A stretch of DNA of 6,888 nucleotides from JAQGMO01 sp050954505 (GTDB lineage: Bacteria; Pseudomonadota; Gammaproteobacteria; Burkholderiales; Burkholderiaceae_D): the NCBI GenBank assembly GCA_050954505.1, contig JBPBPY010000302.1, forward strand, positions 1 to 6,888, given 5' to 3'. Shown piece by piece: positions 1-5,695 of this stretch (positions within the stretch are counted from its first letter, which is position 1; each line of letters starts with the position of its first letter). Position numbers and translations under genes: made by a program. Below the pieces are notes generated by a model, which was not told the DNA's origin, made no database searches, and saw only the letters and a program-made list of their open reading frames with translations.

Positions 1-1
1 T

Positions 2-706
2 TCCAAGCAGTATGACCTCGACCTGGAAGGCATCCGTTCCCAGGTGCTGTTGATGGGCGGACTGGTCGAAAGCCAGCTCAGCGATGCCATGGCGTGCTTC
101 CGCACGCTCGATGCCGAACGCGCAGCGGCGGTCATCAAGGCCGATGAAAACGTCAACCGCCTGGAAATTTCGCTCGACGATACCTGCCGCCGCCTGCTGG
201 TCAAGCGCCAGCCGGCCGCCAACGATTTGCGCGCCGTGATGGCCACCGTCAAGGTGATCACCGACCTCGAACGCATCGGCGATGAATCAACCAAGATCGC
301 CCGCGCCGCCACCACCATCCAGGACCGTGGCGCGGCCGGCATCAACCATTACGAAACCGTGCGCGTGATTGCCAACAGCGCCGCCGACCTTCTGCATGAC
401 GCGCTCGATGCGTTTGCGCGCCTGGACCAGAAGCAGGCCCTGCGCCTGATCGCCCAGGATGAAGTCATCGACCATGAATTCCGCTCCATCATGCGCAACC
501 TGATCACCTTCATGATGGAAGATCCGCGCACCATCTCGGTGGCGCTCGACACCTTGTGGGTGGCCAAGGCCATCGAGCGCATTGGCGACCATGCCAAGAA
601 CATTGCCGAATACGTGATCTACGTGGTCGAAGGCAAGGATATCCGCCACACCAACTATGCCGCCGCCGGCAGCCTGGCCGGCATGGCTGGCGAGCCACGG
701 GTCTAG
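2..706 (+). CDS. phoU: Phosphate transport system regulator PhoU, 5'-truncated by the window edge
   Basis: PhoU is a cytoplasmic negative regulator of the Pho regulon; it connects the PstSCAB phosphate transporter to the sensor kinase PhoR and helps keep PhoR quiet when phosphate is plentiful. The reading frame is open from base 2 (SKQYDLDLEGIR...), so the GTG at 44 is internal and the true start lies a few codons left of the window. There are 234 visible residues, close to the usual family length of about 230-240. The sequence shows the two-fold PhoU repeat: each half is a helical bundle ending in an acidic metal-binding-type motif, DLERIGDES in the first half and AIERIGDHAKNIAE in the second. 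The TAG stop at 704-706 is 11 bases before phoB, and the AGGA serving phoB overlaps this stop, which suggests coupled translation in one operon. Family identity is very secure; which genes lie upstream (pstSCAB expected) is inference. Confidence 0.96.
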   Translation, partial: SKQYDLDLEGIRSQVLLMGGLVESQLSDAMACFRTLDAERAAAVIKADENVNRLEISLDDTCRRLLVKRQPAANDLRAVMATVKVITDLERIGDESTKIARAATTIQDRGAAGINHYETVRVIANSAADLLHDALDAFARLDQKQALRLIAQDEVIDHEFRSIMRNLITFMMEDPRTISVALDTLWVAKAIERIGDHAKNIAEYVIYVVEGKDIRHTNYAAAGSLAGMAGEPRV

Positions 707-717
707 GACAATATCGC

Positions 718-1407
718 ATGGCAGTGGACAAGCCGTATATCCTGATCGTCGAAGATGAGCCGGCCATCGTCGAGCTGGTGTCGTACACCCTCAAGCAGGC
801 CGGTTGGGAGAGTGCGGCGGTGGGCTCTTCCACCGAAGCCTGGCAGGCGCTGACGCGCCGCACGCCGCAATTGCTGCTGCTCGACTGGATGCTGCCCGAC
901 CAGTCCGGCCTGCGCCTGTTGGCCAAGGTGCGCGCCGACCGCAATTTCAGCGCGCTGCCGGTGATCATGCTGACGGCCAAGAGCATGGAGGAAGACAAGA
1001 TCGCCGGTCTCGACCATGGCGCCGACGATTATGTGACCAAGCCGTTTTCCCCGCGCGAGCTGACTGCACGCATCAAGGCGCTGTTGCGGCGCAAGTCGCC
1101 GGAACATGCCGAACAGGCGATGGTGGCCGGCGCCGTCAGCCTCGACCCGGTCAGCTGCACCGTCAGCATGAACGACCAGAAAATCGACATCGGCCACGCC
1201 GAATACAAGCTGCTGAAGTTTTTCCTGGCGCATCCGGAACGGGTGTTTTCGCGCAGCCAGCTGCTCGACAAGGTCTGGGGCGACCATGTGGTCATCGAGG
1301 AGCGCACCGTCGACGTGCATGTGCTGCGCCTGCGCAAGGCGCTCAAGGAAGCCGAGTCTTTGATCAAGACCGTCCGTAGTGTAGGCTATATGCTTTCGGA
1401 GAAATGA
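718..1407 (+). CDS. phoB: Phosphate regulon response regulator PhoB
   Basis: PhoB is the DNA-binding response regulator that PhoR phosphorylates when phosphate is scarce; it then binds Pho boxes and activates phosphate-scavenging genes. From ATG 718 the protein has 229 residues, the normal length. Residues 1-125 are a receiver domain: acidic pair E12/D13, phosphoacceptor D56 in LLLDWMLPDQSG, switch T86 in PVIMLTAK, and K108 in the KPF motif. Residues about 130-229 are an OmpR/PhoB winged helix, with HAEYKLLKFFLAHP and the recognition-helix region ERTVDVHVLRLRKAL, ending RSVGYMLSEK. The frame is open further upstream to 556, but that would run through phoU; ATG 718 is preceded by AGGA at 705-708, nine bases away, and yields the canonical KPYILIVEDEP beginning. 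No key residue is missing. The D56-W-M-L-P and wing sequences fit PhoB rather than a generic OmpR paralogue, and the phoU and phoR neighbours confirm it. Confidence 0.97.
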   Translation: MAVDKPYILIVEDEPAIVELVSYTLKQAGWESAAVGSSTEAWQALTRRTPQLLLLDWMLPDQSGLRLLAKVRADRNFSALPVIMLTAKSMEEDKIAGLDHGADDYVTKPFSPRELTARIKALLRRKSPEHAEQAMVAGAVSLDPVSCTVSMNDQKIDIGHAEYKLLKFFLAHPERVFSRSQLLDKVWGDHVVIEERTVDVHVLRLRKALKEAESLIKTVRSVGYMLSEK

Positions 1408-1425
1408 CTCCTTCCCTTTAGCCGC

Positions 1426-1445
1426 CGCCGGTGCCAAAGCCGGCG
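1426..1445 (+). other. Small stem-loop in the phoB-phoR gap
   Basis: CGCCGG (1426-1431) and CCGGCG (1440-1445) form a perfect 6-bp stem with an 8-base loop. It ends 10 bases before the phoR ATG and has no T-run after it, so it is not an intrinsic terminator. It sits where the phoR ribosome binding site should be, and no purine-rich Shine-Dalgarno sequence is visible there. It may tune phoR translation or be a chance pairing in GC-rich DNA. Confidence 0.3.
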
Positions 1446-1455
1446 TCCTGTTCCT

Positions 1456-2778
1456 ATGAATCCATTGCTGTTGTTCTGGATACCCGCAGCCTTGCGGATG
1501 TCCTTCATCGTCGCGCTTGCAGGCCTGGGCTGGTGGTTTTTCGGCCCCGCCGTGGGCCTGGGCGCCGGCATGCTCGGCCTCGGTGCGCTGGTGCTGGTGC
1601 AGTTGAACTACCTGTACCAGCTGGCCAATTGGCTCGACCGGCCCGAGGCCAACAAGCTGCCCGACGGCTGGGGCGCCTGGACCGATATCTTTTCGCGCCT
1701 GTACCGCCTGCGCCGCGATGATGAAAAGAACCGCACCGAACTGACCGAATGGCTGGCGCGCTTTCGCCAGGCCATGCGGCTGCTGCCGGACGGTGTGGCC
1801 ATCATGGACGATGTGTTGTTTCTTGAATGGTGCAATCCGGCTGCCGAGCGCCACCTGGGTTTCGAACTGGAGCGCGACCGCGGCATGCGGGTGACCAACC
1901 TGATCCGCAGTCCGAGCTTCATCGACTACATCATCCTGGGACGCTATGAACAGCCGCTGACGCTGTCGCTGCGCGAGCGCAAGCTGATCGTGCACATCAT
2001 TCCATTCGAAAACCGCCGCCAGATCCTGGTCACCCATGATGTGACGGAATCACAGCGCATTGAAATGATGCGCCGCGACTTCATTGCCAATGCGTCGCAC
2101 GAGCTGCGCACACCGCTGACCGTCATCAACGGCTTCCTGGAAATTTCCAGCAGCCAGCCCGACCTCGATGCCGCCACCCGCGCCAACCACTTGAAACTGA
2201 TGAGCGAGCAGGGCAAGCGCATGCAGAACCTGGTCGAAGACATGCTGGCCCTGACGCGGCTGGAGTCGATCGACTATCCGGTGCGCCCGGAACACGTGGA
2301 TATCGAAGCGCTGCTGACGCAAGTGCAGGAAGAAGCCCAGGCGCTGTCGGCCGGCCATCATGAGATCACGCTCATGATCGACGGGCCGGATCTGATGGGC
2401 AGCCCGGATGAACTGCGCAGCGCCTTTGGCAACCTGGTCTCGAACGCCGTGCGCTACACGCCGCAGGGCGGGCACATCGACATCAGCTGGCGCGAAACCG
2501 GCGCGGGACCAGAATTCCGCGTCCAGGACAGCGGCATCGGCATCCGGCCTGAACATATCCTGCGCCTGACCGAACGTTTCTACCGCGTCGACAAAAGCCG
2601 CTCGCGCGAAACCCAGGGCACGGGACTGGGCCTGGCAATCGTCAAGCATGTGCTGATCCGGCACAATGCGGTGCTGACCATTGAATCGGAACCGGAACGC
2701 GGCAGCGCCTTCATCGTGACATTCCCGACCACGACGGCCAGCGGGGAGGGCATGAGGCTCAATGCCGCAACGCAATAA
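1456..2778 (+). CDS. phoR: Phosphate regulon sensor histidine kinase PhoR
   Basis: PhoR is the inner-membrane histidine kinase that phosphorylates PhoB during phosphate limitation and dephosphorylates it when phosphate is ample, under control of Pst and PhoU. The 440 residues show, in order: two hydrophobic segments (about 8-28 and 31-54) with almost no periplasmic loop, typical of PhoR, which does not bind phosphate directly; a charged linker; a PAS domain from about 105 to 195 (LLPDGVAIMDD...EWCNPAAERHLG); and the dimerisation/phosphoacceptor domain with H215 in FIANASHELRTPL. The ATPase domain has N326 and N330 in GNLVSNAVRYTP, a D-box DSGIGI at 358-363, an F-region ERFYRVDKSRSR, and a G-box GTGLGLAIV at 388-396. 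All catalytic boxes are intact. ATG 1456 is the first start giving both membrane segments, but it has no clear Shine-Dalgarno; ATG 1498 is an alternative that would shorten the first segment. The 48-base gap from phoB has no terminator, so cotranscription is likely. Confidence 0.96.
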   Translation: MNPLLLFWIPAALRMSFIVALAGLGWWFFGPAVGLGAGMLGLGALVLVQLNYLYQLANWLDRPEANKLPDGWGAWTDIFSRLYRLRRDDEKNRTELTEWLARFRQAMRLLPDGVAIMDDVLFLEWCNPAAERHLGFELERDRGMRVTNLIRSPSFIDYIILGRYEQPLTLSLRERKLIVHIIPFENRRQILVTHDVTESQRIEMMRRDFIANASHELRTPLTVINGFLEISSSQPDLDAATRANHLKLMSEQGKRMQNLVEDMLALTRLESIDYPVRPEHVDIEALLTQVQEEAQALSAGHHEITLMIDGPDLMGSPDELRSAFGNLVSNAVRYTPQGGHIDISWRETGAGPEFRVQDSGIGIRPEHILRLTERFYRVDKSRSRETQGTGLGLAIVKHVLIRHNAVLTIESEPERGSAFIVTFPTTTASGEGMRLNAATQ

Positions 2779-2779
2779 C

Positions 2780-2796
2780 CGGTGAACGCAGCACCG
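2780..2796 (+). other. Weak hairpin just after the phoR stop
   Basis: CGGTG (2780-2784) and CACCG (2792-2796) form a 5-bp stem with a 7-base loop immediately downstream of the phoR stop codon. There is no T-run after it. It could stabilise or help end the phoU-phoB-phoR transcript, but alone it does not qualify as an intrinsic terminator. Confidence 0.2.
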
Positions 2797-2808
2797 CGAA
2801 TAAAACTA

Positions 2809-2837
2809 TTGCCTCGTGTCAATTAATGGTTCAGAAT
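2809..2837 (+). promoter_or_regulatory. Candidate sigma-70 promoter for the 206-residue unknown gene
   Basis: TTGCCT (2809-2814) and CAGAAT (2832-2837) are separated by 17 bases; each matches 4 of 6 consensus positions. Transcription would begin near 2844, about 34 bases before the ATG at 2878. The surrounding gap is more AT-rich than the flanking genes, which fits a promoter. Both boxes are imperfect, so readthrough from phoR remains possible. Confidence 0.35.
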
Positions 2838-2877
2838 GGCATCACACCTTTCGTGAATTGATTGAACGGGAAATACC

Positions 2878-3498
2878 ATGGACCTCAAGACAACGGGGCA
2901 GCCTCCGGTACCAGCGTTGCCGGGACTGCCAGCCGAACTAGCGATTCAACAGGTTTTTCATCGGGCTGCCGACGCAGATGCGAAAGCCCATGCCGCTGCA
3001 GACGTGCCGCTCGCGTTGCGCAATTCCGCCCTGCAGTCCGTCCCCTTGTCGGGGCAGGCGCAGCGGCTGGACAATGCCAGTTCAGTGCATGCCATGCCCG
3101 GCCGCTCCAGCAGCGATAGTGCCAATCCATTCCAGGGACAACCACAGGCGCAGCCACAGCCACAGCCACAGTTGAACCCGCTCGATCAACTGGCTGCCAA
3201 AGTGGCGTCGAATCAGGTGGCAAACCTGCTCTCGGGCATACCGCCGTTGCTGATCGAATCGGTACAGGCTGCGGCACAGCAATCGGGCACAGTAATCGTT
3301 CTCGACCGCGCCAGATCGCAGAGTAATTTCCGCGCCATGCATGAAGCTGCGCAGGAATCGGCCGTCCAATGGTTCTTCGCCTTGCCGGACGGCAGGACCT
3401 TCATTTCAACCAGCAGCGAACAGACCATGGCAGTAGTCACTACGCTGGCGGCTTGCGGATACATCACCGCCCCGCAATCGCTATGGCCACGTATCTGA
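2878..3498 (+). CDS. Hypothetical protein with a Pro-Gln repeat linker
   Basis: I do not recognise this 206-residue protein and assign no function. Visible architecture: a Pro/Ala-rich N-terminal part (about 1-85) with no hydrophobic signal or membrane segment; a short low-complexity Gln/Pro linker (about 84-98, ending QPQPQPQ) encoded by a hexanucleotide repeat; and a C-terminal region (about 99-206) that looks like a compact domain of roughly 108 residues, with amphipathic helices (LDQLAAKVASNQVANLL, LIESVQAAAQQSG), a strand-like VIVLD, and FFALPDGRTFISTSS followed by MAVVTTLAACGYITA. The ATG at 2878 has a modest GGGA-type Shine-Dalgarno about seven bases upstream. The gene lies 99 bases after phoR with a possible promoter of its own. 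Its third-codon positions look less GC-biased than those of phoR by eye, as in a lineage-restricted gene. The intact frame and domain-like C-terminus make me think it is real, and a cytoplasmic location is inferred from the lack of a signal. Confidence 0.7.
   Translation: MDLKTTGQPPVPALPGLPAELAIQQVFHRAADADAKAHAAADVPLALRNSALQSVPLSGQAQRLDNASSVHAMPGRSSSDSANPFQGQPQAQPQPQPQLNPLDQLAAKVASNQVANLLSGIPPLLIESVQAAAQQSGTVIVLDRARSQSNFRAMHEAAQESAVQWFFALPDGRTFISTSSEQTMAVVTTLAACGYITAPQSLWPRI
3142..3171 (+). repeat. Hexanucleotide tandem repeat (CCACAG), five units
   Basis: Five consecutive 6-base units are present: CCACAG, a variant GCGCAG, then CCACAG three times. They lie in frame within the unknown gene and encode Pro-Gln, Ala-Gln and three Pro-Gln pairs. 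Gain or loss of a unit by slippage would lengthen or shorten the linker by two residues without breaking the frame. Confidence 0.85.
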
Positions 3499-3602
3499 GT
3501 CGCAAGCACGGCGGCAAGGCAAGCCAGGAAAGCACAGCTTGACGCTGCGCCAGGCCAGCGCGATGTTCCGTCATCCAACTGCTCGCCGGGTCCATGACAT
3601 AC

Positions 3603-3636
3603 CTGGCGAATTGCCTGCATGGCTGCAGGATGCCAG
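3603..3636 (+). other. Interrupted hairpin upstream of the patatin gene
   Basis: An inner perfect stem CCTGCA (3614-3619) / TGCAGG (3624-3629) with loop TGGC is flanked by an outer pair CTGGC (3603-3607) / GCCAG (3632-3636), with 6 and 2 unpaired bases between the two stems. No T-run follows. It lies in the 195-base gap between the unknown gene and the patatin gene and might reduce readthrough or be part of an operator. It contains the ATG at 3619, one of the upstream candidate starts, which argues mildly against that start. Confidence 0.3.
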
Positions 3637-3659
3637 CGTCAGCCAAGCTCGATGTCGAC

Positions 3660-3665
3660 TAAAAT
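3660..3665 (+). promoter_or_regulatory. Possible -10 element for the patatin-like gene
   Basis: TAAAAT (3660-3665) matches 5 of 6 positions of the -10 consensus in an AT-richer patch. I found no good -35 box at 16-18 bases upstream. If used, transcription would start near 3672, so only the start codon at 3694 would be on the message. Confidence 0.2.
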
Positions 3666-3693
3666 TGACCTCACTTCTTTCACGGTCAATGCC

Positions 3694-4632
3694 ATGTCGC
3701 GTCGCTGCACACTTTTTTCGGCTCTCGCTGCAATGCTGCTGTTTGGTGCCTGCAGCAGCCCGGTCCTGCGCTCCGGCACATCCGCGCCGGATGCAGGCAA
3801 TCTGCCAGCACCGATTTCCAGCCAACAGCTTGCACCCCGGCCACTGAAGATCGGCCTGGCGCTCGGCGGTGGTGCGGCTCGCGGCTTCGCGCACATCGGC
3901 ATCATCAAGGCACTCGAATCGCAGGGCATTGTTCCCAACATTGTGGTGGGCACCAGCGCCGGTAGCCTGGTCGGCGCCCTCTATGCTGCAGGCAACAATG
4001 GTTTCGCGCTGCAAAAGATGGCCATCGAAATGGAGCAGGCATCGATCACCGACTGGTCGGTACCCGGTTTTGCCAAGGTCAGCGGCATCCTGAAAGGCGA
4101 GGCGATCGAACAGTTCGTCAACAAGGCAGTCAAAAACCAGCCGATCGAGAAGTTCAAGACAAGGTTTGGCGCCGTGGCAACCGATCTCAACAGCGGTTTG
4201 CCGATTCTGTTCCAGCGCGGTAACGCCGGCATTGCCGTGCGGGCCTCGTCAGCCGTGCCCAGCATTTTCCAGCCGGTGCGCATCGGCGATCACAATTATG
4301 TCGACGGTGGCCTGGTCTCGCCGGTTCCAGTCGATTATGCACGCCAGATGGGCGCCGACTTCGTCATTGCCGTCAACATTTCGGCGCAAACCGATGGCCA
4401 GCCGGCCAGCAGTGCAATCGAGGTATTGCTGCAGACCTTTAACATCATGGGCCAGAGCATCAACCGTTTTGAATTGCGCGACGCCGATATTGTCTTGCGT
4501 CCCAGCCTGGGCCTGATGCGTGGCGACGATTTCGCCGGCCGTAACCTGGCAATCCTGGCGGGAGAGCAGGCAGCGATGGCGGCCATGCCGGAAATAAAAC
4601 GCAAGTTAAAGGAACAAGCGCTCAAGCGCTGA
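3694..4632 (+). CDS. Patatin-like phospholipase family lipoprotein
   Basis: A patatin-fold serine hydrolase (RssA/NTE-like group) expected to hydrolyse acyl esters of phospholipids or lysophospholipids; the true substrate is unknown. From ATG 3694 the protein has 312 residues. Residues 1-19 look like a lipoprotein signal (MSRR, then a hydrophobic run) ending LLFGA before C20, a slightly atypical lipobox with Phe at -3; S21 and S22 would favour outer-membrane sorting by the rule known from E. coli. The patatin domain begins about residue 52: oxyanion-hole loop GGGAARG (58-64), nucleophile S88 in GTSAG, and catalytic D204 in DGG. The C-terminus ends soon after the domain, so there is no beta-barrel of the PlpD type. 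The frame is open upstream with ATGs at 3619 and 3652; I chose 3694 because it puts the signal peptide at the terminus, although no start has a strong Shine-Dalgarno. Catalytic residues are intact. Family call very secure, start less so. Confidence 0.92.
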   Translation: MSRRCTLFSALAAMLLFGACSSPVLRSGTSAPDAGNLPAPISSQQLAPRPLKIGLALGGGAARGFAHIGIIKALESQGIVPNIVVGTSAGSLVGALYAAGNNGFALQKMAIEMEQASITDWSVPGFAKVSGILKGEAIEQFVNKAVKNQPIEKFKTRFGAVATDLNSGLPILFQRGNAGIAVRASSAVPSIFQPVRIGDHNYVDGGLVSPVPVDYARQMGADFVIAVNISAQTDGQPASSAIEVLLQTFNIMGQSINRFELRDADIVLRPSLGLMRGDDFAGRNLAILAGEQAAMAAMPEIKRKLKEQALKR

Positions 4633-4748
4633 CGGTCACGCAGGCTATCGAAGCGCGCTTGCAGGAAAATTCAGTGGCTGAGATGCCAGCAGGTACAGGC
4701 CGAAGGAAACGGTTGGTGAGCTGTTCGTTCGAAACAGATGGATCATGC

Positions 4749-4763
4749 CTTGATGTGATCAAG
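4749..4763. other. Short symmetrical hairpin in the convergent gap
   Basis: CTTGAT (4749-4754) and ATCAAG (4758-4763) pair perfectly around a 3-base loop. The hairpin lies between the convergent patatin and C40 peptidase genes, where both transcripts must end. Neither strand has a T-run on the correct side, so it is at best a weak processing or pausing element. Otherwise I see nothing in the 171-base gap (4633-4803). Confidence 0.25.
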
Positions 4764-4803
4764 CCGGTAAAAACCCTTCGCCCAGTCGCTGCAAGAAAGC
4801 GTA

Positions 4804-5412
4804 TTACTGATCATCCGGATCAGAAATACGCCGCGCGCCGTTGAAGCGCTTTTTCCAGTAGCTCAGGTCCATGCTTTCGATGCGCACTTCCTTGCCGGCG
4901 GCCGGGGAGTGGATGAATTTGTTGTCGCCCAGATAGATGCCGACATGGGAAAAGGTCTTGCGCAGCGTGTTGAAGAACACCAGGTCACCAGGGCGCAATT
5001 CTTCCTTGTTGACCTTGGCGCCGGCATGGCTGATTTCAGCCGAAGTGCGCGGCAGGATCTTGCCCCAGGTTTCCTTGAATACATACCGAACCAGGCCGCT
5101 GCAATCCATGCCGCTTTCCGGTGAATTGCCGCCGTACTGGTAGCGGATGCCGATCATCTCCATGGCGCCCATGGCCAGTTCCGATGCACGGCTGGTGAAG
5201 TCGCTGGCGGATTCGGCCAATTGATGCAGGCGCGCCATCGTACCCGATGGTGCGGCAGTTTGTTCAGGGGAGGCGGGGGCGGAAAACGAGGCGTAGGACG
5301 CGGGTGGAGCGGATTCGATGCACCAGGCTGATGTCGAGAGGGACAGGGCGGCAGCCAGCGCAAATGCTTGCAGGCGTCGTCGTTTCAGCGGGGATCGGTG
5401 TTTTATATTCAT
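4804..5412 (-). CDS. Secreted C40 (NlpC/P60) family peptidase
   Basis: NlpC/P60 enzymes are cysteine peptidases that cut peptidoglycan stem peptides, usually between D-glutamate and meso-diaminopimelate, in the periplasm during wall growth or remodelling. The 202-residue protein starts with a classical signal peptide: basic MNIKHRSPLKRRR, a hydrophobic stretch (about 15-28) and a likely cut after STSA (residue 29) or shortly after. An Ala/Pro/Ser-rich linker (about 33-60) and a helix lead to the catalytic domain (about 78-195): C104 in GMDCSGLVRYVF, H156 in FSHVGIYLG and H168 in KFIHSP form the expected catalytic set, and RPGDLVFF is a hallmark segment. No LysM or SH3 binding domain is present, so it is a minimal enzyme. 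ATG 5412 has a GAGA-type Shine-Dalgarno and a well-formed promoter close upstream. It is convergent with the patatin gene and divergent from the GlcG-like gene. Family secure; exact substrate bond is inferred from the family. Confidence 0.94.
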   Translation of the reverse strand: MNIKHRSPLKRRRLQAFALAAALSLSTSAWCIESAPPASYASFSAPASPEQTAAPSGTMARLHQLAESASDFTSRASELAMGAMEMIGIRYQYGGNSPESGMDCSGLVRYVFKETWGKILPRTSAEISHAGAKVNKEELRPGDLVFFNTLRKTFSHVGIYLGDNKFIHSPAAGKEVRIESMDLSYWKKRFNGARRISDPDDQ

Positions 5413-5434
5413 CGGTTCTCGTTTTCAGCGCTCG

Positions 5435-5463
5435 ACTTTAAGCGAAAAATCCCCTGCTGTCAA
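5435..5463 (-). promoter_or_regulatory. Sigma-70-type promoter for the C40 peptidase gene (proximal)
   Basis: On the minus strand, a perfect -35 TTGACA (5463-5458) is followed after exactly 17 bases by TAAAGT (5440-5435), which matches 4 of 6 of the -10 consensus. Transcription would start near 5428, giving a leader of about 16 bases before the ATG at 5412 that still includes the Shine-Dalgarno. Confidence 0.65.
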
Positions 5464-5464
5464 A

Positions 5465-5494
5465 ATAAAATTCCTTGTCTAGTGAGTTTGTCAA
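5465..5494 (-). promoter_or_regulatory. Second upstream candidate promoter for the C40 peptidase gene (distal)
   Basis: A second perfect TTGACA on the minus strand (5494-5489) lies 31 bases upstream of the first. At 18-base spacing it has TTTTAT (5470-5465), 4 of 6 matches to the -10 consensus. It could be a tandem promoter, or the two TTGACA copies could be half-sites for a regulator. Confidence 0.35.
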
Positions 5495-5540
5495 TATAGG
5501 TGAGGGGAAATATTTATACTTTGTCACCGTTTTGCCACGC

Positions 5541-5571
5541 TTTGATTTGCGTTTGAACAGGTGTTTGATTT
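5541..5571 (+). repeat. Three TTTGA direct repeats spaced by about one helical turn
   Basis: TTTGATTT (5541-5548), TTTGAACA (5552-5559) and TTTGATTT (5564-5571) begin 11 and 12 bases apart in the AT-rich divergent region between the C40 peptidase and GlcG-like genes. They are followed directly by the 8-base palindrome TTTGCAAA (5571-5578). Phased T-tracts of this kind can bend DNA or act as repeated protein contacts; neither is shown here. Confidence 0.4.
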
Positions 5572-5599
5572 TTGCAAATAAATGTCAACTTGATAAGCA

Positions 5600-5631
5600 T
5601 TCGCCGACCGGCAATCTTCGATCCCGGCGAA
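5600..5631. repeat. Inverted repeat upstream of the GlcG-like gene promoter
   Basis: TTCGCCG (5600-5606) and CGGCGAA (5625-5631) are perfect 7-base inverted arms separated by 18 bases. The pair ends 13 bases before the candidate -35 box at 5644. It could be an operator for a dimeric regulator; no family can be assigned from the arms. Confidence 0.4.
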
Positions 5632-5643
5632 GTCCACCGCAGT

Positions 5644-5671
5644 TTGGCCTGCCGGATGAATGACGTACAAT
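5644..5671 (+). promoter_or_regulatory. Candidate sigma-70 promoter for the GlcG/HbpS-like gene
   Basis: TTGGCC (5644-5649, 4 of 6 matches) and TACAAT (5666-5671, 5 of 6 matches) are 16 bases apart. Transcription would start near 5678, leaving a leader of about 18 bases that contains the GGAG Shine-Dalgarno (5687-5690) five bases before ATG 5696. Confidence 0.5.
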
Positions 5672-5695
5672 CGCGCTTCAACCTCTGGAGCTCTC

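Noticed and set aside
44..706. GTG at 44 as the phoU start
   Set aside because: The same frame is open to base 2 and encodes the conserved PhoU N-terminal segment SKQYDLDLEGIRSQ, so the gene is cut by the window edge and 44 is internal.
703..2037. 444-codon open frame on the minus strand across phoB and phoR
   Set aside because: It lies antisense to two secure genes, has the His/Gln-rich composition typical of a GC-rich shadow frame, and resembles no family.
2050..2775. 241-codon minus-strand frame across the phoR kinase domain
   Set aside because: Antisense shadow of conserved PhoR coding sequence, with no recognisable domain.
2779..2877. Pho box upstream of the unknown gene
   Set aside because: I looked for the direct CTGTCAT-type repeats spaced by 4 bases and found none in this gap.
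3571..4014. 147-codon minus-strand frame over the patatin gene start
   Set aside because: It overlaps the catalytic core coding of the patatin gene and its translation looks like shadow composition.
4616..4630. AGCGCT repeated in tandem at the end of the patatin gene as a terminator stem
   Set aside because: The units are self-palindromic and within codons, the stem would be only about 4 bp with a usable loop, and no T-run follows.
4807..4823. CTGATC/GATCAG hairpin as a terminator of the C40 peptidase gene
   Set aside because: It lies within the last codons of the gene, before the stop, and has no T-run on the minus strand after it.
4659..4844. 61-codon plus-strand frame in the convergent gap
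   Set aside because: No Shine-Dalgarno or recognisable motif, and its end runs into the conserved 3' end of the C40 peptidase gene.
5475..5663. 62-codon plus-strand frame in the divergent region starting at TTG
   Set aside because: It begins inside the peptidase promoter region, has no ribosome binding site or conserved motif, and runs through the GlcG-like gene promoter.
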